A stretch of 26,464 nucleotides of DNA from Gudongella sp964607545. Lineage in GTDB: Bacteria > Bacillota > Clostridia > Tissierellales > Tissierellaceae. Below are positions 7,986 through 14,795 of the stretch, piece by piece; the first letter of the stretch is position 1, and the number at the start of each line of letters is the position of its first letter. The position numbers and the translations under genes are program-made. The notes under the pieces are model-generated. The model saw only the letters and a program-made list of their open reading frames with translations. It searched no databases and had not been told where the DNA came from. Location: the NCBI GenBank assembly GCA_964607545.1, contig CAZSLV010000016.1, forward strand, positions 1 to 26,464, in the 5' to 3' direction.

Positions 7986-9101
7986 ATGGAAGAAGATATA
8001 AAAATAGCCAATTTGTCTGAAGTTAAAATTATGCTTGACTATAATGTCCTTGAAAGCATGGCTGACTGGGTCAGGGTAGTGGATAAAGAAGGCCTAGTAA
8101 TATATGCAAACAAGGCTATGAGAAAGGCCCTGGGGGATGACTTTGTTGGAAAGTCTTGCTATAAGGCATATTGCAGGGATGAAAAGTGTAGCTATTGCAT
8201 TACAAATAGGTCTATAGAAACAGGAGAAACAGTCCAAAAAGAAGAAGTAATCAATGGAAGGTATTTTTCTGTTAAAAGCTCCCCTGTAAAAAACGATTTA
8301 GATGTTTCAATTGCTGCAGTTGAGGTTTTTCGGGATGTAACTCGGGAAAGGCAACTTGAACTTGAGTTAATTGAAAAAAATAAGGTGACAAGCAGGGACC
8401 TTCAGTTTGCAAGGAGGATACAAGAAAGTATCCTACCAAAGATTGGCAGCATAAATGGCTTGGTTATTGATTATATTTTCCAGCCGTCTGAAATGCTTAG
8501 TGGTGACATGTTTGATATATATTATATTGATGAAGCTCATATAGGGATTTATATATGCGATGTTGCAGGACATGGGATAGGAGCTTCCATGCTTACTATG
8601 TTTATTAAAAGTACCATGAGGAATATAAAAGAAGAAGTAATAAGTCCTGCCCTTGCCCTTGAAGAATTGCACGATAGGTTTTCTAAATTGGAATTTGATG
8701 CAGAAAAATATTTTACAATTTTTTATGGAGTCTACAATAAAATTACTAGAAGTTTTAGGTATGCTAATGCAGGTCATAATTGCTACCCTATTAAATACAA
8801 TATGGCTGAGGTAGAACCCCTTAAAATAAAGGGTTACCCCATCACTGTCTTATTTGATAAGGTTGACTATAAAGAAAAGGAAATCAAGCTTGAAATTGGG
8901 GATAAGATGCTTTTTTACACAGATGGTATAACAGAGGCTAGGGATCATAATGATGTTCAATTTGGAATAGAAGGGATTCTAGGTCAAGTACAAAAAAGTC
9001 CCGACAATATTCTAAAAGAAATAGAAGAGAAGTTTATAATCCATAGCTGGGGAGAACAAGATGATGATTATGCTCTAGTGTTGGTAGAAGTTATTGATTA
9101 A
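7986..9101 (+). CDS. PAS-domain SpoIIE/RsbU-type serine phosphatase
   Basis: A 371-residue soluble sensor phosphatase. Residues about 20-120 form a PAS domain (ESMADWVRVVDKEGLVIYAN), 120-150 a helical linker (RERQLELELIEKN then FARRIQESILPK), and 150-371 a PP2C-like SpoIIE domain with metal motifs SGDMFD (172-177), CDVAGHGIG (191-199), NAGHN, FYTDGITEARD and DDYALV. Such enzymes dephosphorylate STAS anti-anti-sigma proteins. The PAS domain carries four cysteines, Cys58-x4-Cys63-x4-Cys68-x2-Cys71, a possible metal or redox site. The ATG at 7986 has GAGGTGA behind it; the GTG at 7953 has no ribosome site. The 134-base upstream gap holds a small GGTTT/AAACC hairpin (7956-7968). No anti-sigma or STAS gene adjoins it. 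Confidence 0.9.
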   Translation: MEEDIKIANLSEVKIMLDYNVLESMADWVRVVDKEGLVIYANKAMRKALGDDFVGKSCYKAYCRDEKCSYCITNRSIETGETVQKEEVINGRYFSVKSSPVKNDLDVSIAAVEVFRDVTRERQLELELIEKNKVTSRDLQFARRIQESILPKIGSINGLVIDYIFQPSEMLSGDMFDIYYIDEAHIGIYICDVAGHGIGASMLTMFIKSTMRNIKEEVISPALALEELHDRFSKLEFDAEKYFTIFYGVYNKITRSFRYANAGHNCYPIKYNMAEVEPLKIKGYPITVLFDKVDYKEKEIKLEIGDKMLFYTDGITEARDHNDVQFGIEGILGQVQKSPDNILKEIEEKFIIHSWGEQDDDYALVLVEVID

Positions 9102-9134
9102 CCTAGAATATTAAGTTCTAGGTTAAAGTTTTTT
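9100..9134 (+). terminator. probable terminator after the PAS-SpoIIE gene
   Basis: A 9-bp stem AACCTAGAA/TTCTAGGTT with a seven-base loop, then AAAG and six T. The four-base gap before the T run makes it slightly non-ideal. Confidence 0.6.
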
Positions 9135-9150
9135 GAAAAAGGAGGATATT

Positions 9151-10455
9151 ATGCCAATAAAATTTGATTATTCAAAGAGCTTTTTAAAAGACCATGAAGT
9201 AGAATACATGAAACCAGCCTTAGAAAAGGCCCATAGGATGTTACATGATGGGACAGGATTTGGAAGTGATTATATAGGTTGGCTTGATTGGACTGAAAAG
9301 TATGATAAGGATGAATATGAAAGGGTAAAGTCCCTTGCAAAAGAAATAAGACAAAAAGCACAAGTGCTTTTAGTCATTGGAATTGGAGGGTCCTATCTGG
9401 GGGCTAGGGCAGTTATTGATGCTTTAACTACTAGCTTTTACAATTCAGTAAATGATGAAAAAAGAAAAGGGCCTCAAATTATTTTTGTGGGCAACAACCT
9501 TTCAACTAAGTATTATAAGGATGTCTTAGACTTAATTGAGGGTAAAGAAGTTTATATAAATGTAATTTCAAAGTCAGGGACCACTACTGAATCAGCTGTA
9601 GCCTTTAGAATCTTTAGGGAATACTTAGAATTTAACTATGGAAAAGAAGAAGCTAAAAAAAGGATAATAACAACAACCGATAAGTCAAAGGGAGCTTTAA
9701 GAGAACTAGCAGATAAGGAAGGCTATGAGTCCTTTGTTATACCTGATGATATAGGGGGTAGGTATTCTGTCCTAACACCTGTTGGACTTCTTCCAATTGC
9801 AGTAGCTGGCATAGATACTGATAAATTACTAGAGGGGGCTAATGATGCTGCTATAGAATATAGCAATCCATACTTAGAGGAAAATCCTTCTTATCAATAT
9901 GCCATTACTAGGCAGTTGTTAAATAGAAGGGGAAAGGATATAGAAATCCTAGTTACCTATGAACCATCCCTTCAATATATGGGGGAATGGTGGAAGCAGT
10001 TATATGGGGAATCAGAAGGAAAAGATGGAAAGGGTATCTTTCCTGCAAGTGTAAATTTTACAGCCGACCTACATTCAATGGGACAATTAATCCAAGATGG
10101 AAAGAGGAATATATTTGAAACTGTAATTAATATTAAAGAATCAGAAGATGAGATAATCCTTATTAGGGACCAGGAAAATTTAGATGGGTTAAACTATCTT
10201 GAAGGTAAGAGCCTAAGCTTTATAAATGAAAAAGCCATGGAAGGGACCCTACTTGCCCATGTAGAAGGAAATGTACCAAACCTTTTTATTACTATACCAA
10301 GGCTAGATTCATATAATATTGGGGCCTTAATCTACTTCTTTGAAAAAGCATGTGCCATATCAGGCTATATTCAAGGAGTAAACCCCTTTGACCAAGAAGG
10401 TGTAGAAGCTTATAAGAGAAATATGTTCCGCCTACTTGGTAAGGAAGGTTATTAG
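9151..10455 (+). CDS. pgi: glucose-6-phosphate isomerase
   Basis: A 434-residue cytoplasmic enzyme interconverting glucose-6-phosphate and fructose-6-phosphate. The phosphate-binding motifs GIGGS (77-81) and SKSGTTTE (140-147) are present, followed by GGRYSVLTPVGLLP, the PGI segment GESEGKDGKGIFP, and the C-terminal ISGYIQGVNPFDQEGVEAYK. The length fits the Gram-positive form, shorter than the E. coli enzyme. The ATG at 9151 has AAAGGAGG at ideal distance; a TTG at 9133 upstream in frame is rejected because it precedes that site. A terminator-like hairpin precedes it and the crotonase gene follows 32 bases downstream with its own ribosome site, so pgi-crt-hbd may be one transcript. Confidence 0.98.
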   Translation: MPIKFDYSKSFLKDHEVEYMKPALEKAHRMLHDGTGFGSDYIGWLDWTEKYDKDEYERVKSLAKEIRQKAQVLLVIGIGGSYLGARAVIDALTTSFYNSVNDEKRKGPQIIFVGNNLSTKYYKDVLDLIEGKEVYINVISKSGTTTESAVAFRIFREYLEFNYGKEEAKKRIITTTDKSKGALRELADKEGYESFVIPDDIGGRYSVLTPVGLLPIAVAGIDTDKLLEGANDAAIEYSNPYLEENPSYQYAITRQLLNRRGKDIEILVTYEPSLQYMGEWWKQLYGESEGKDGKGIFPASVNFTADLHSMGQLIQDGKRNIFETVINIKESEDEIILIRDQENLDGLNYLEGKSLSFINEKAMEGTLLAHVEGNVPNLFITIPRLDSYNIGALIYFFEKACAISGYIQGVNPFDQEGVEAYKRNMFRLLGKEGY

Positions 10456-10487
10456 TAAAATACTTTAAAGATAGAAGGGAGGAAAAA

Positions 10488-11267
10488 ATGGAATACAAGA
10501 ATTTGTTATTAAAAAAAGAGGGGAATATTAGTATAATCTCCATTAATAGACCAAAGCAATATAACTCTCTTAACACAGATGTGATAGAAGAGCTTCACTT
10601 AGCTGTTGATCACATAAAGGAAGATGAGGATTGCCATGTTTTAATTATAAGTGGAGAGGGCAGTGCCTTTGTTGCAGGTGCAGACATAAGTGAAATGAAA
10701 GATATGGATGTACTAGAGGCAAGGGCCTTTGCTAAAAAGGGTCTAGACTTATTTAGAAAAATCGAGACCATGGAAAAACCTAGCATAGCTGCTGTCAATG
10801 GCTTTGCCCTAGGAGGTGGTTGTGAGCTAGCAATGGCTTGTGACATAAGGATAGGGTCAAGCAAGGCAAAGTTTGGCCAACCAGAAGTAGGCTTAGGCAT
10901 AACCCCAGGCTTTGGGGGAACTATAAGACTACCTAGGCTTGTAGGCCTTGGCAAGGCCAAGGAGTTGATATTTACAGGTGAAATTATTAAGGCGGATGAG
11001 GCTATGAAAATTGGTTTAATAAACCACCTAGTTGAACCTGAAGACTTAATGGATAAGGCTATGGAGATAGCTAATAAGATTTCTAAAAATGCCCAGCTTG
11101 CTGTAAGATATTCTAAGGCAGCCATTAATAAGAATTACGAAGTTGATATTGACACAGGTATAGAAATAGAAAAGAACTTATTTGCCTTATGCTTTGCTAG
11201 TCTAGACCAAAAAGAGGGCATGGGGGCTTTTATTGAAAAGAGAAAGCCAGAATTTAAATTAAAATAA
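10488..11267 (+). CDS. crt: enoyl-CoA hydratase / 3-hydroxybutyryl-CoA dehydratase (crotonase)
   Basis: A 259-residue crotonase-fold enzyme hydrating enoyl-CoA, likely crotonyl-CoA. The oxyanion-hole segments are AGADISEM (63-70) and NGFALGGGCELAMACD (104-119); the two catalytic glutamates are Glu113 and Glu133 (QPEVGLG), both present. Length matches clostridial Crt. The start follows GGGAGGAAAA. It is 13 bases before the 3-hydroxyacyl-CoA dehydrogenase gene, which catalyses the neighbouring step, so the pair interconverts acetoacetyl-CoA and crotonyl-CoA. Thiolase, butyryl-CoA dehydrogenase and Etf genes, usually in the clostridial bcs operon, are absent here. Other short-chain enoyl-CoA substrates, for instance from lysine or aminobutyrate fermentation, are possible. 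Confidence 0.9.
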   Translation: MEYKNLLLKKEGNISIISINRPKQYNSLNTDVIEELHLAVDHIKEDEDCHVLIISGEGSAFVAGADISEMKDMDVLEARAFAKKGLDLFRKIETMEKPSIAAVNGFALGGGCELAMACDIRIGSSKAKFGQPEVGLGITPGFGGTIRLPRLVGLGKAKELIFTGEIIKADEAMKIGLINHLVEPEDLMDKAMEIANKISKNAQLAVRYSKAAINKNYEVDIDTGIEIEKNLFALCFASLDQKEGMGAFIEKRKPEFKLK

Positions 11268-11280
11268 TGGAGGTTTTGTA

Positions 11281-12129
11281 ATGAAAAAGGTAGGTATTTT
11301 AGGTAGAGGTACAATGGCATTAGGAATAGTACAGATATTTGCGCAAAGTGATTTTGAGGTCCTTATATGGGTTAGGTCAATTGATGAAGATAATCCTAGG
11401 GCTAGTATAGCCTCTATTGAAAAGGGTTTAAGTAAATTAGTTTCAAAGGAAAGAATAACTCAAGACCAAATGAACACTACCCTAGCCAATATAACTATTA
11501 CCACTAGGTTTGAAGATGTATCTGAATGCGATTTAATAATTGAAGCTATTTCAGAAGATATGGATATTAAAAAGCAAACATTTAAAAAGTTGGATGGGGT
11601 TTGTAAAGAAGATGCTATACTTGCAACAAACACTTCTTCCCTTTCAATAACAGAAATTGCAAACTCAACAAATAGGCCAGACAAGGTAATAGGAATGCAC
11701 TTCTTTAACCCAGTCCCTCTTATGAAATTAGTTGAAGTTATTAAGGGACTTGCAACTTCAGATGAAACTATGGATAAGATTATGGAACTTTCAAAGACTG
11801 TTGGAAAGACCCCTGTTGTAGTTGAAGAAGCCCCTGGCTTTGTAGTAAACAGAATCCTAATACCAATGATAAATGAAGCAGTTGGCATATATGCAGAAGG
11901 AGTTGCAAGTGCATCTGACATAGATGAGGCTATGAAGCTAGGAGCAAATCATCCAATGGGACCTTTAGCCCTTGGAGACCTTGTAGGATTAGATGTTTGC
12001 CTTGCAATTATGGATGTTCTTTATGAAGAGTTTGGAGACAGCAAATATCGTGCCCATCCACTTCTTAGAAAAATGGTAAGAGGGAATCTTTTAGGTAGAA
12101 AAACAAAAGAAGGCTTCTTTAAATATTAA
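11281..12129 (+). CDS. hbd: 3-hydroxybutyryl-CoA (3-hydroxyacyl-CoA) dehydrogenase
   Basis: A 282-residue oxidoreductase reducing acetoacetyl-CoA to 3-hydroxybutyryl-CoA, or the reverse. An N-terminal Rossmann domain is followed by the helical 3HCDH domain. Family markers include TNTSSLSITEIA (117-128), the catalytic His140 in MHFFNPVPLMKLVEV with its partner Glu152, and the late GANHPMGPLALGDLVGLD. Two deviations stand out: the dinucleotide motif is GRGTMALG (8-15), so the third Gly of GxGxxG is Ala13, and strand 2 ends in VRS (31-33) where NAD enzymes carry Asp or Glu. Both changes are associated with NADP(H) use in Rossmann folds. The ATG follows TGGAGG; it lies 13 bases after crt. Confidence 0.9.
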   Translation: MKKVGILGRGTMALGIVQIFAQSDFEVLIWVRSIDEDNPRASIASIEKGLSKLVSKERITQDQMNTTLANITITTRFEDVSECDLIIEAISEDMDIKKQTFKKLDGVCKEDAILATNTSSLSITEIANSTNRPDKVIGMHFFNPVPLMKLVEVIKGLATSDETMDKIMELSKTVGKTPVVVEEAPGFVVNRILIPMINEAVGIYAEGVASASDIDEAMKLGANHPMGPLALGDLVGLDVCLAIMDVLYEEFGDSKYRAHPLLRKMVRGNLLGRKTKEGFFKY

Positions 12130-12142
12130 TATAGAATTTATT

Positions 12143-12177
12143 AGACACTACAATTTTAAAAATGTAGTGTCTTTTTT
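12143..12177 (+). terminator. terminator after hbd
   Basis: A 10-bp perfect stem AGACACTACA/TGTAGTGTCT with an A/T-rich ten-base loop and a run of six T on the plus strand. It ends the pgi-crt-hbd unit. Confidence 0.9.
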
Positions 12178-12193
12178 CTACATAATCATAATA

Positions 12194-12222
12194 TTTACTT
12201 CCCTTTTTACATTTAGTATAAT
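12194..12222 (+). promoter_or_regulatory. SigA-type promoter of the CPBP protease gene
   Basis: TTTACT (-35, 12194-12199) and a perfect TATAAT (-10, 12217-12222) are 17 bases apart, about 57 bases before the ATG and downstream of the hbd terminator. Confidence 0.65.
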
Positions 12223-12278
12223 TAAAAAGTGGTAGGAAAGACTAGCTTTAGAACTTAATATAAATATGGGGGGATAAT

Positions 12279-13058
12279 ATGGTATTTAAAATCAAACAAA
12301 AACACCCGCTTCTTGTTTCACTTTTTTTAGCATTTGTGACAATCTTATTTATGGTCTTTGCAGGTGTTATAATTACAGTAAGAGGCCTTTTGGATCTTGA
12401 TGGAATTTTAGTTCAAAGTTTTTTTATCTGGATTTCTGCTATCTTGGGCCTTTTTATTATGAAAAATTCTGACCTTTCATTGAGTCAGTTTGGGTTAAAT
12501 CTTAAGACTAGGATTAAGAGTAAAAAGATGTTTTGGTTTATCCCCATAATTGTAATTGAAATTATCCCCTTCTTTACAGGCCTAAATAATGAGGTAACAC
12601 TTAAAGTGTTTTTAATACTTGTCTTATTTAGTATTGGGGTTGGTATAAATGAAGAAATTTATTATCGGGGTTTGATTTTAAAGTTATTAGAAAGTAAAGG
12701 AATAAAATACGCCATTATTGTATCTTCCCTCTTATTTGGTCTTGTTCATGCCTTTAACCTACTAGGGGGTAAAAGCCTTACCTACATACTTTTGCAAATT
12801 TTATTTGCTACTTTATTTGGTTTTTTATGTGGAGAGATAGCAGTCTTAACAGGTAGTTTGATTATACCCATAGTATGGCATAGCCTCCATGACCTAATAG
12901 CCCTAAGTACTAGTCAAGCTTTAGATACAAGTGCAATTTTTATTCTAGGAATTCAAAGCCTTATACTACTTATATATGCAATTTATTTATGGAAGAACAT
13001 AGATAAATTACATAAAAATGAGATAGCAGATACTTATAAACTTAATAAGGCTGTTTAA
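12279..13058 (+). CDS. CPBP-family intramembrane metalloprotease (CAAX protease/YdiL type)
   Basis: A 259-residue polytopic membrane protein with about seven hydrophobic segments (for example 11-34, 46-61, 86-100, 109-123, 144-160, 166-187, 190-208, 217-236). The CPBP/Abi active-site motifs are intact: Glu125-Glu126-x3-Arg130 (NEEIYYRG), His157 (LVHAFN) and His201 (WHSLHD). Members include eukaryotic CAAX prenyl proteases and bacterial bacteriocin self-immunity or anti-sigma processing proteases such as PrsW relatives. No bacteriocin gene is nearby, so function is open. The start ATG follows GGGGGG. It has its own promoter and is followed 37 bases later by the DNA glycosylase gene, possibly co-transcribed. 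Confidence 0.88.
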   Translation: MVFKIKQKHPLLVSLFLAFVTILFMVFAGVIITVRGLLDLDGILVQSFFIWISAILGLFIMKNSDLSLSQFGLNLKTRIKSKKMFWFIPIIVIEIIPFFTGLNNEVTLKVFLILVLFSIGVGINEEIYYRGLILKLLESKGIKYAIIVSSLLFGLVHAFNLLGGKSLTYILLQILFATLFGFLCGEIAVLTGSLIIPIVWHSLHDLIALSTSQALDTSAIFILGIQSLILLIYAIYLWKNIDKLHKNEIADTYKLNKAV

Positions 13059-13095
13059 ATATAGGATATGTTTTTATTAGTTAGAAAGGAATATA

Positions 13096-13713
13096 ATGAT
13101 AATGACAAAACTTAAAAGAGAATTTTATAGTAGGGATACCCTAACTGTAGCTAAAGACTTGCTGGGTAAGGTCCTGGTCCATAAGGTAGGTGGGATTACT
13201 TTAAAGGGTAAAATTGTTGAGACAGAGGCCTACCTTGGACTAGCAGATAAGGCAGCCCATACTTATGGGGGTAAAATTACTAAAAGAGTAGAAACTATGT
13301 ATGGAAGACCTGGTCATGCCTATGTGTATTTTATATATGGTAAGTACTATTGTTTAAATACAGTAACAGTTAAAGAGGGTGTTCCAGAAGGAGTTCTAAT
13401 AAGGGGCCTTGAACCCCTAGAGGGTTTAGAAGAAATGGTCTTAAATAGATTCAACAAGGAAATAGGGGAATTAACAAGGTATGAAATGAAAAATATCACC
13501 AATGGACCAGGTAAGTTGACCATGGCTATGAATATTGATAGGGAATTAAATAAGGAAGACTTATGTAGGGATAAATTATATATAGAAGAAGGAGAAAAAG
13601 AAGACTTTAATATAATTAAAACAACTCGTATTGGTATAGACTATGCAAAAGAAGCTATAGATTATCCTTATAGGTTTTATATAGAGAGTAATCCCTATGT
13701 TTCAAAGCTATAA
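13096..13713 (+). CDS. DNA-3-methyladenine glycosylase (AAG/MPG family)
   Basis: A 205-residue base-excision repair enzyme removing alkylated or deaminated purines (3-methyladenine, hypoxanthine). The AAG fold is recognised by REFYSRDTLTVAKDLLGK (8-25), IVETEAYLG (40-48) with the catalytic Glu, AAHTYGGK with the intercalating-region Tyr57, and YVYFIYGKYYCLN. Length matches bacterial members (about 200). The start at 13096 is an ATG six bases after AGAAAGGAA; an ATG two codons later is equally possible. It adds to the DNA-repair content of the region, ku and ligD lying 3-6 kb away, but is probably transcribed with the preceding protease gene. Confidence 0.92.
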   Translation: MIMTKLKREFYSRDTLTVAKDLLGKVLVHKVGGITLKGKIVETEAYLGLADKAAHTYGGKITKRVETMYGRPGHAYVYFIYGKYYCLNTVTVKEGVPEGVLIRGLEPLEGLEEMVLNRFNKEIGELTRYEMKNITNGPGKLTMAMNIDRELNKEDLCRDKLYIEEGEKEDFNIIKTTRIGIDYAKEAIDYPYRFYIESNPYVSKL

Positions 13714-13745
13714 ATATAAAAGCCAATAAAGAAAGGTGAGTTTAA

Positions 13746-13805
13746 ATGTCTTATTTATTATTTCAACATTTAAACTACAACTCCATAAAAGATAGTTTAT
13801 CGTAG
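13746..13805 (+). CDS. possible 19-residue small ORF
   Basis: ATG (13746) is preceded five bases upstream by AAAGGTGAG, as good a ribosome site as those of real genes here, and opens a 19-codon frame (starting MSYLLFQHL, ending DSLS) stopped by TAG inside the palindrome at 13801. No family is recognised. The same GAAAGGTGAG sequence precedes the YtxH gene at 13942, so this could be a remnant of a duplicated gene start rather than a translated peptide. Confidence 0.25.
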   Translation: MSYLLFQHLNYNSIKDSLS

Positions 13806-13829
13806 GGATGGACGACTCTGTCCATCCGC
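13801..13829. repeat. REP-like palindrome (CGTAGGG...CCATCCGC type)
   Basis: GGATGGAC (13806-13813) and GTCCATCC (13820-13827) form a perfect 8-bp stem around GACTCT, bordered by CGTAG and GC. The shape, a GTAGGG entry and a CCGC exit around a GGAC-GACTCT-GTCC core, recalls the dispersed GTAGGGGCG...CGCCCGC palindromes seen in many Firmicutes genomes (from memory). There is no T run, so it is not a good terminator. The rest of 13714-13941 is AT-rich and carries only the small ORF and a candidate promoter. Confidence 0.5.
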
Positions 13830-13862
13830 TTAACCTTGGTAATATAAATTCTTTCAAATAAA

Positions 13863-13889
13863 TTATTAATTTACAATAAAAAGGGTAAA
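13863..13889 (+). promoter_or_regulatory. candidate SigB-like promoter of the first YtxH gene
   Basis: GGGTAAA (13883-13889) with TTATT (13863-13867) 15 bases upstream; the -35 match is weak. A TATAAT at 13913-13918 without a good -35 box could instead be a SigA -10 element. Confidence 0.35.
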
Positions 13890-13941
13890 TATTTATTAGT
13901 AAAGCTACAAACTATAATTTATGATTGAAAGGTGAGGTAGA

Positions 13942-14568
13942 ATGTTAGAAGATTTATTGGTTGGACTTTTTGGAAAAAGCAAAAAAGAGAAATCTCTTGG
14001 CTTAATAGCTGGAGGCCTTATAGGAACTGCAATTGGAGTAGCTGCAGGAGTCTTGTTAGCTCCAAAACCTGGGAAGGAAACAAGGGAAATTTTAAAAGAA
14101 AAATCCATGGAAATTAAGGATGAAGTAAAAAAGACCATAGAAGAAAAAAAAGAAAAGGCTGAAGATTTAAAAAAAGAATTTTCTAAAGACCTAGAAGAAA
14201 ATGTTGAAGAAGTTAAAGATGCAGCTGTTGATGTTTCACAAAGTGTAAAAGAAGGTTACAAGGACATCAAAAAATCTGTAGATGAAAATAAGAAGGACCT
14301 TAAAGACAACAACAAAGATAATTTCAAAGACGATAAGATGGACCATAAAGAAGATTTTATAAACAATAACAAGGATAATTTTAAAGGAAAGCCCAATGAA
14401 AAAGGGAAAGGAAAAGAAAAATTAAAAGAAGAAGCCCAGACAAAATCTCGTAATGCAAATAGTGAAATTGAAGATTCTAAGGATGAACTTGAATTTGACA
14501 CAAGTAAAATCAAGGGAGCTTCTGAAAATGTAAAAGAAGCTTGGAAAGAAGCTACAAAGGAAAATTAA
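13942..14568 (+). CDS. YtxH-domain protein with long charged tail
   Basis: A 208-residue protein. Residues about 20-45 hold the YtxH hallmark, a Gly/Ala-rich hydrophobic segment ending in LLAPKPGKETRE, probably a single membrane anchor. The rest is strongly charged, Lys/Glu/Asp-rich helix, coiled-coil or LEA-like, with near repeats NNKDNFKDDK and NNKDNFKGKP around residues 128-153. YtxH is a general-stress protein of the SigB regulon in Bacillus (ytxGHJ); its biochemical role is not known. The ATG follows GAAAGGTGAGG. It is monocistronic, ended by the hairpin at 14585. A shorter paralogue lies at 22772, so the two YtxH genes flank the NHEJ and oxygen-defence genes. Confidence 0.85.
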   Translation: MLEDLLVGLFGKSKKEKSLGLIAGGLIGTAIGVAAGVLLAPKPGKETREILKEKSMEIKDEVKKTIEEKKEKAEDLKKEFSKDLEENVEEVKDAAVDVSQSVKEGYKDIKKSVDENKKDLKDNNKDNFKDDKMDHKEDFINNNKDNFKGKPNEKGKGKEKLKEEAQTKSRNANSEIEDSKDELEFDTSKIKGASENVKEAWKEATKEN

Positions 14569-14584
14569 AATAAGATTTAAAATG

Positions 14585-14617
14585 GCCTACAAGCAAGGTG
14601 ATTGCAAGTAGGCTTTT
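14585..14617 (+). terminator. terminator after the first YtxH gene
   Basis: GCCTAC/GTAGGC outer stem, an AA/AA internal loop, GCAA/TTGC inner stem and a five-base loop, followed by TTTT. Confidence 0.7.
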
Positions 14618-14674
14618 ATATTGCAAACTATTCCTCTTTAATAGAAAAAATATCACACCAATAAAAAAACATTA

Positions 14675-14700
14675 AGTATTATTTTAAAAGTTATGGTATA
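14675..14700 (+). promoter_or_regulatory. candidate SigB-like promoter of the MASE3-SpoIIE gene
   Basis: AGTAT (14675-14679), 14 bases, TGGTATA (14694-14700), about 95 bases before the ATG. The -10 box overlaps a palindrome GTATAT-TTA-ATATAC (14696-14710). A weak TTGACT at 14740 has no good -10 partner. Confidence 0.35.
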
Positions 14701-14795
14701 TTTAATATACAACTATATCAATTGGCCTAATATCCATCATTGACTCTCACAAGCTTGTATAGTTTTTTATGTTCTCTTAATAAGGAGGGTAAAAA

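Noticed and set aside
10610..11125. 171-codon minus-strand open frame
   Set aside because: It is antisense to the crotonase gene, whose catalytic motifs are intact; no ribosome site and no recognisable protein family.
11460..11921. 153-codon minus-strand open frame
   Set aside because: It is antisense to the 3-hydroxyacyl-CoA dehydrogenase gene and shows only shadow composition.
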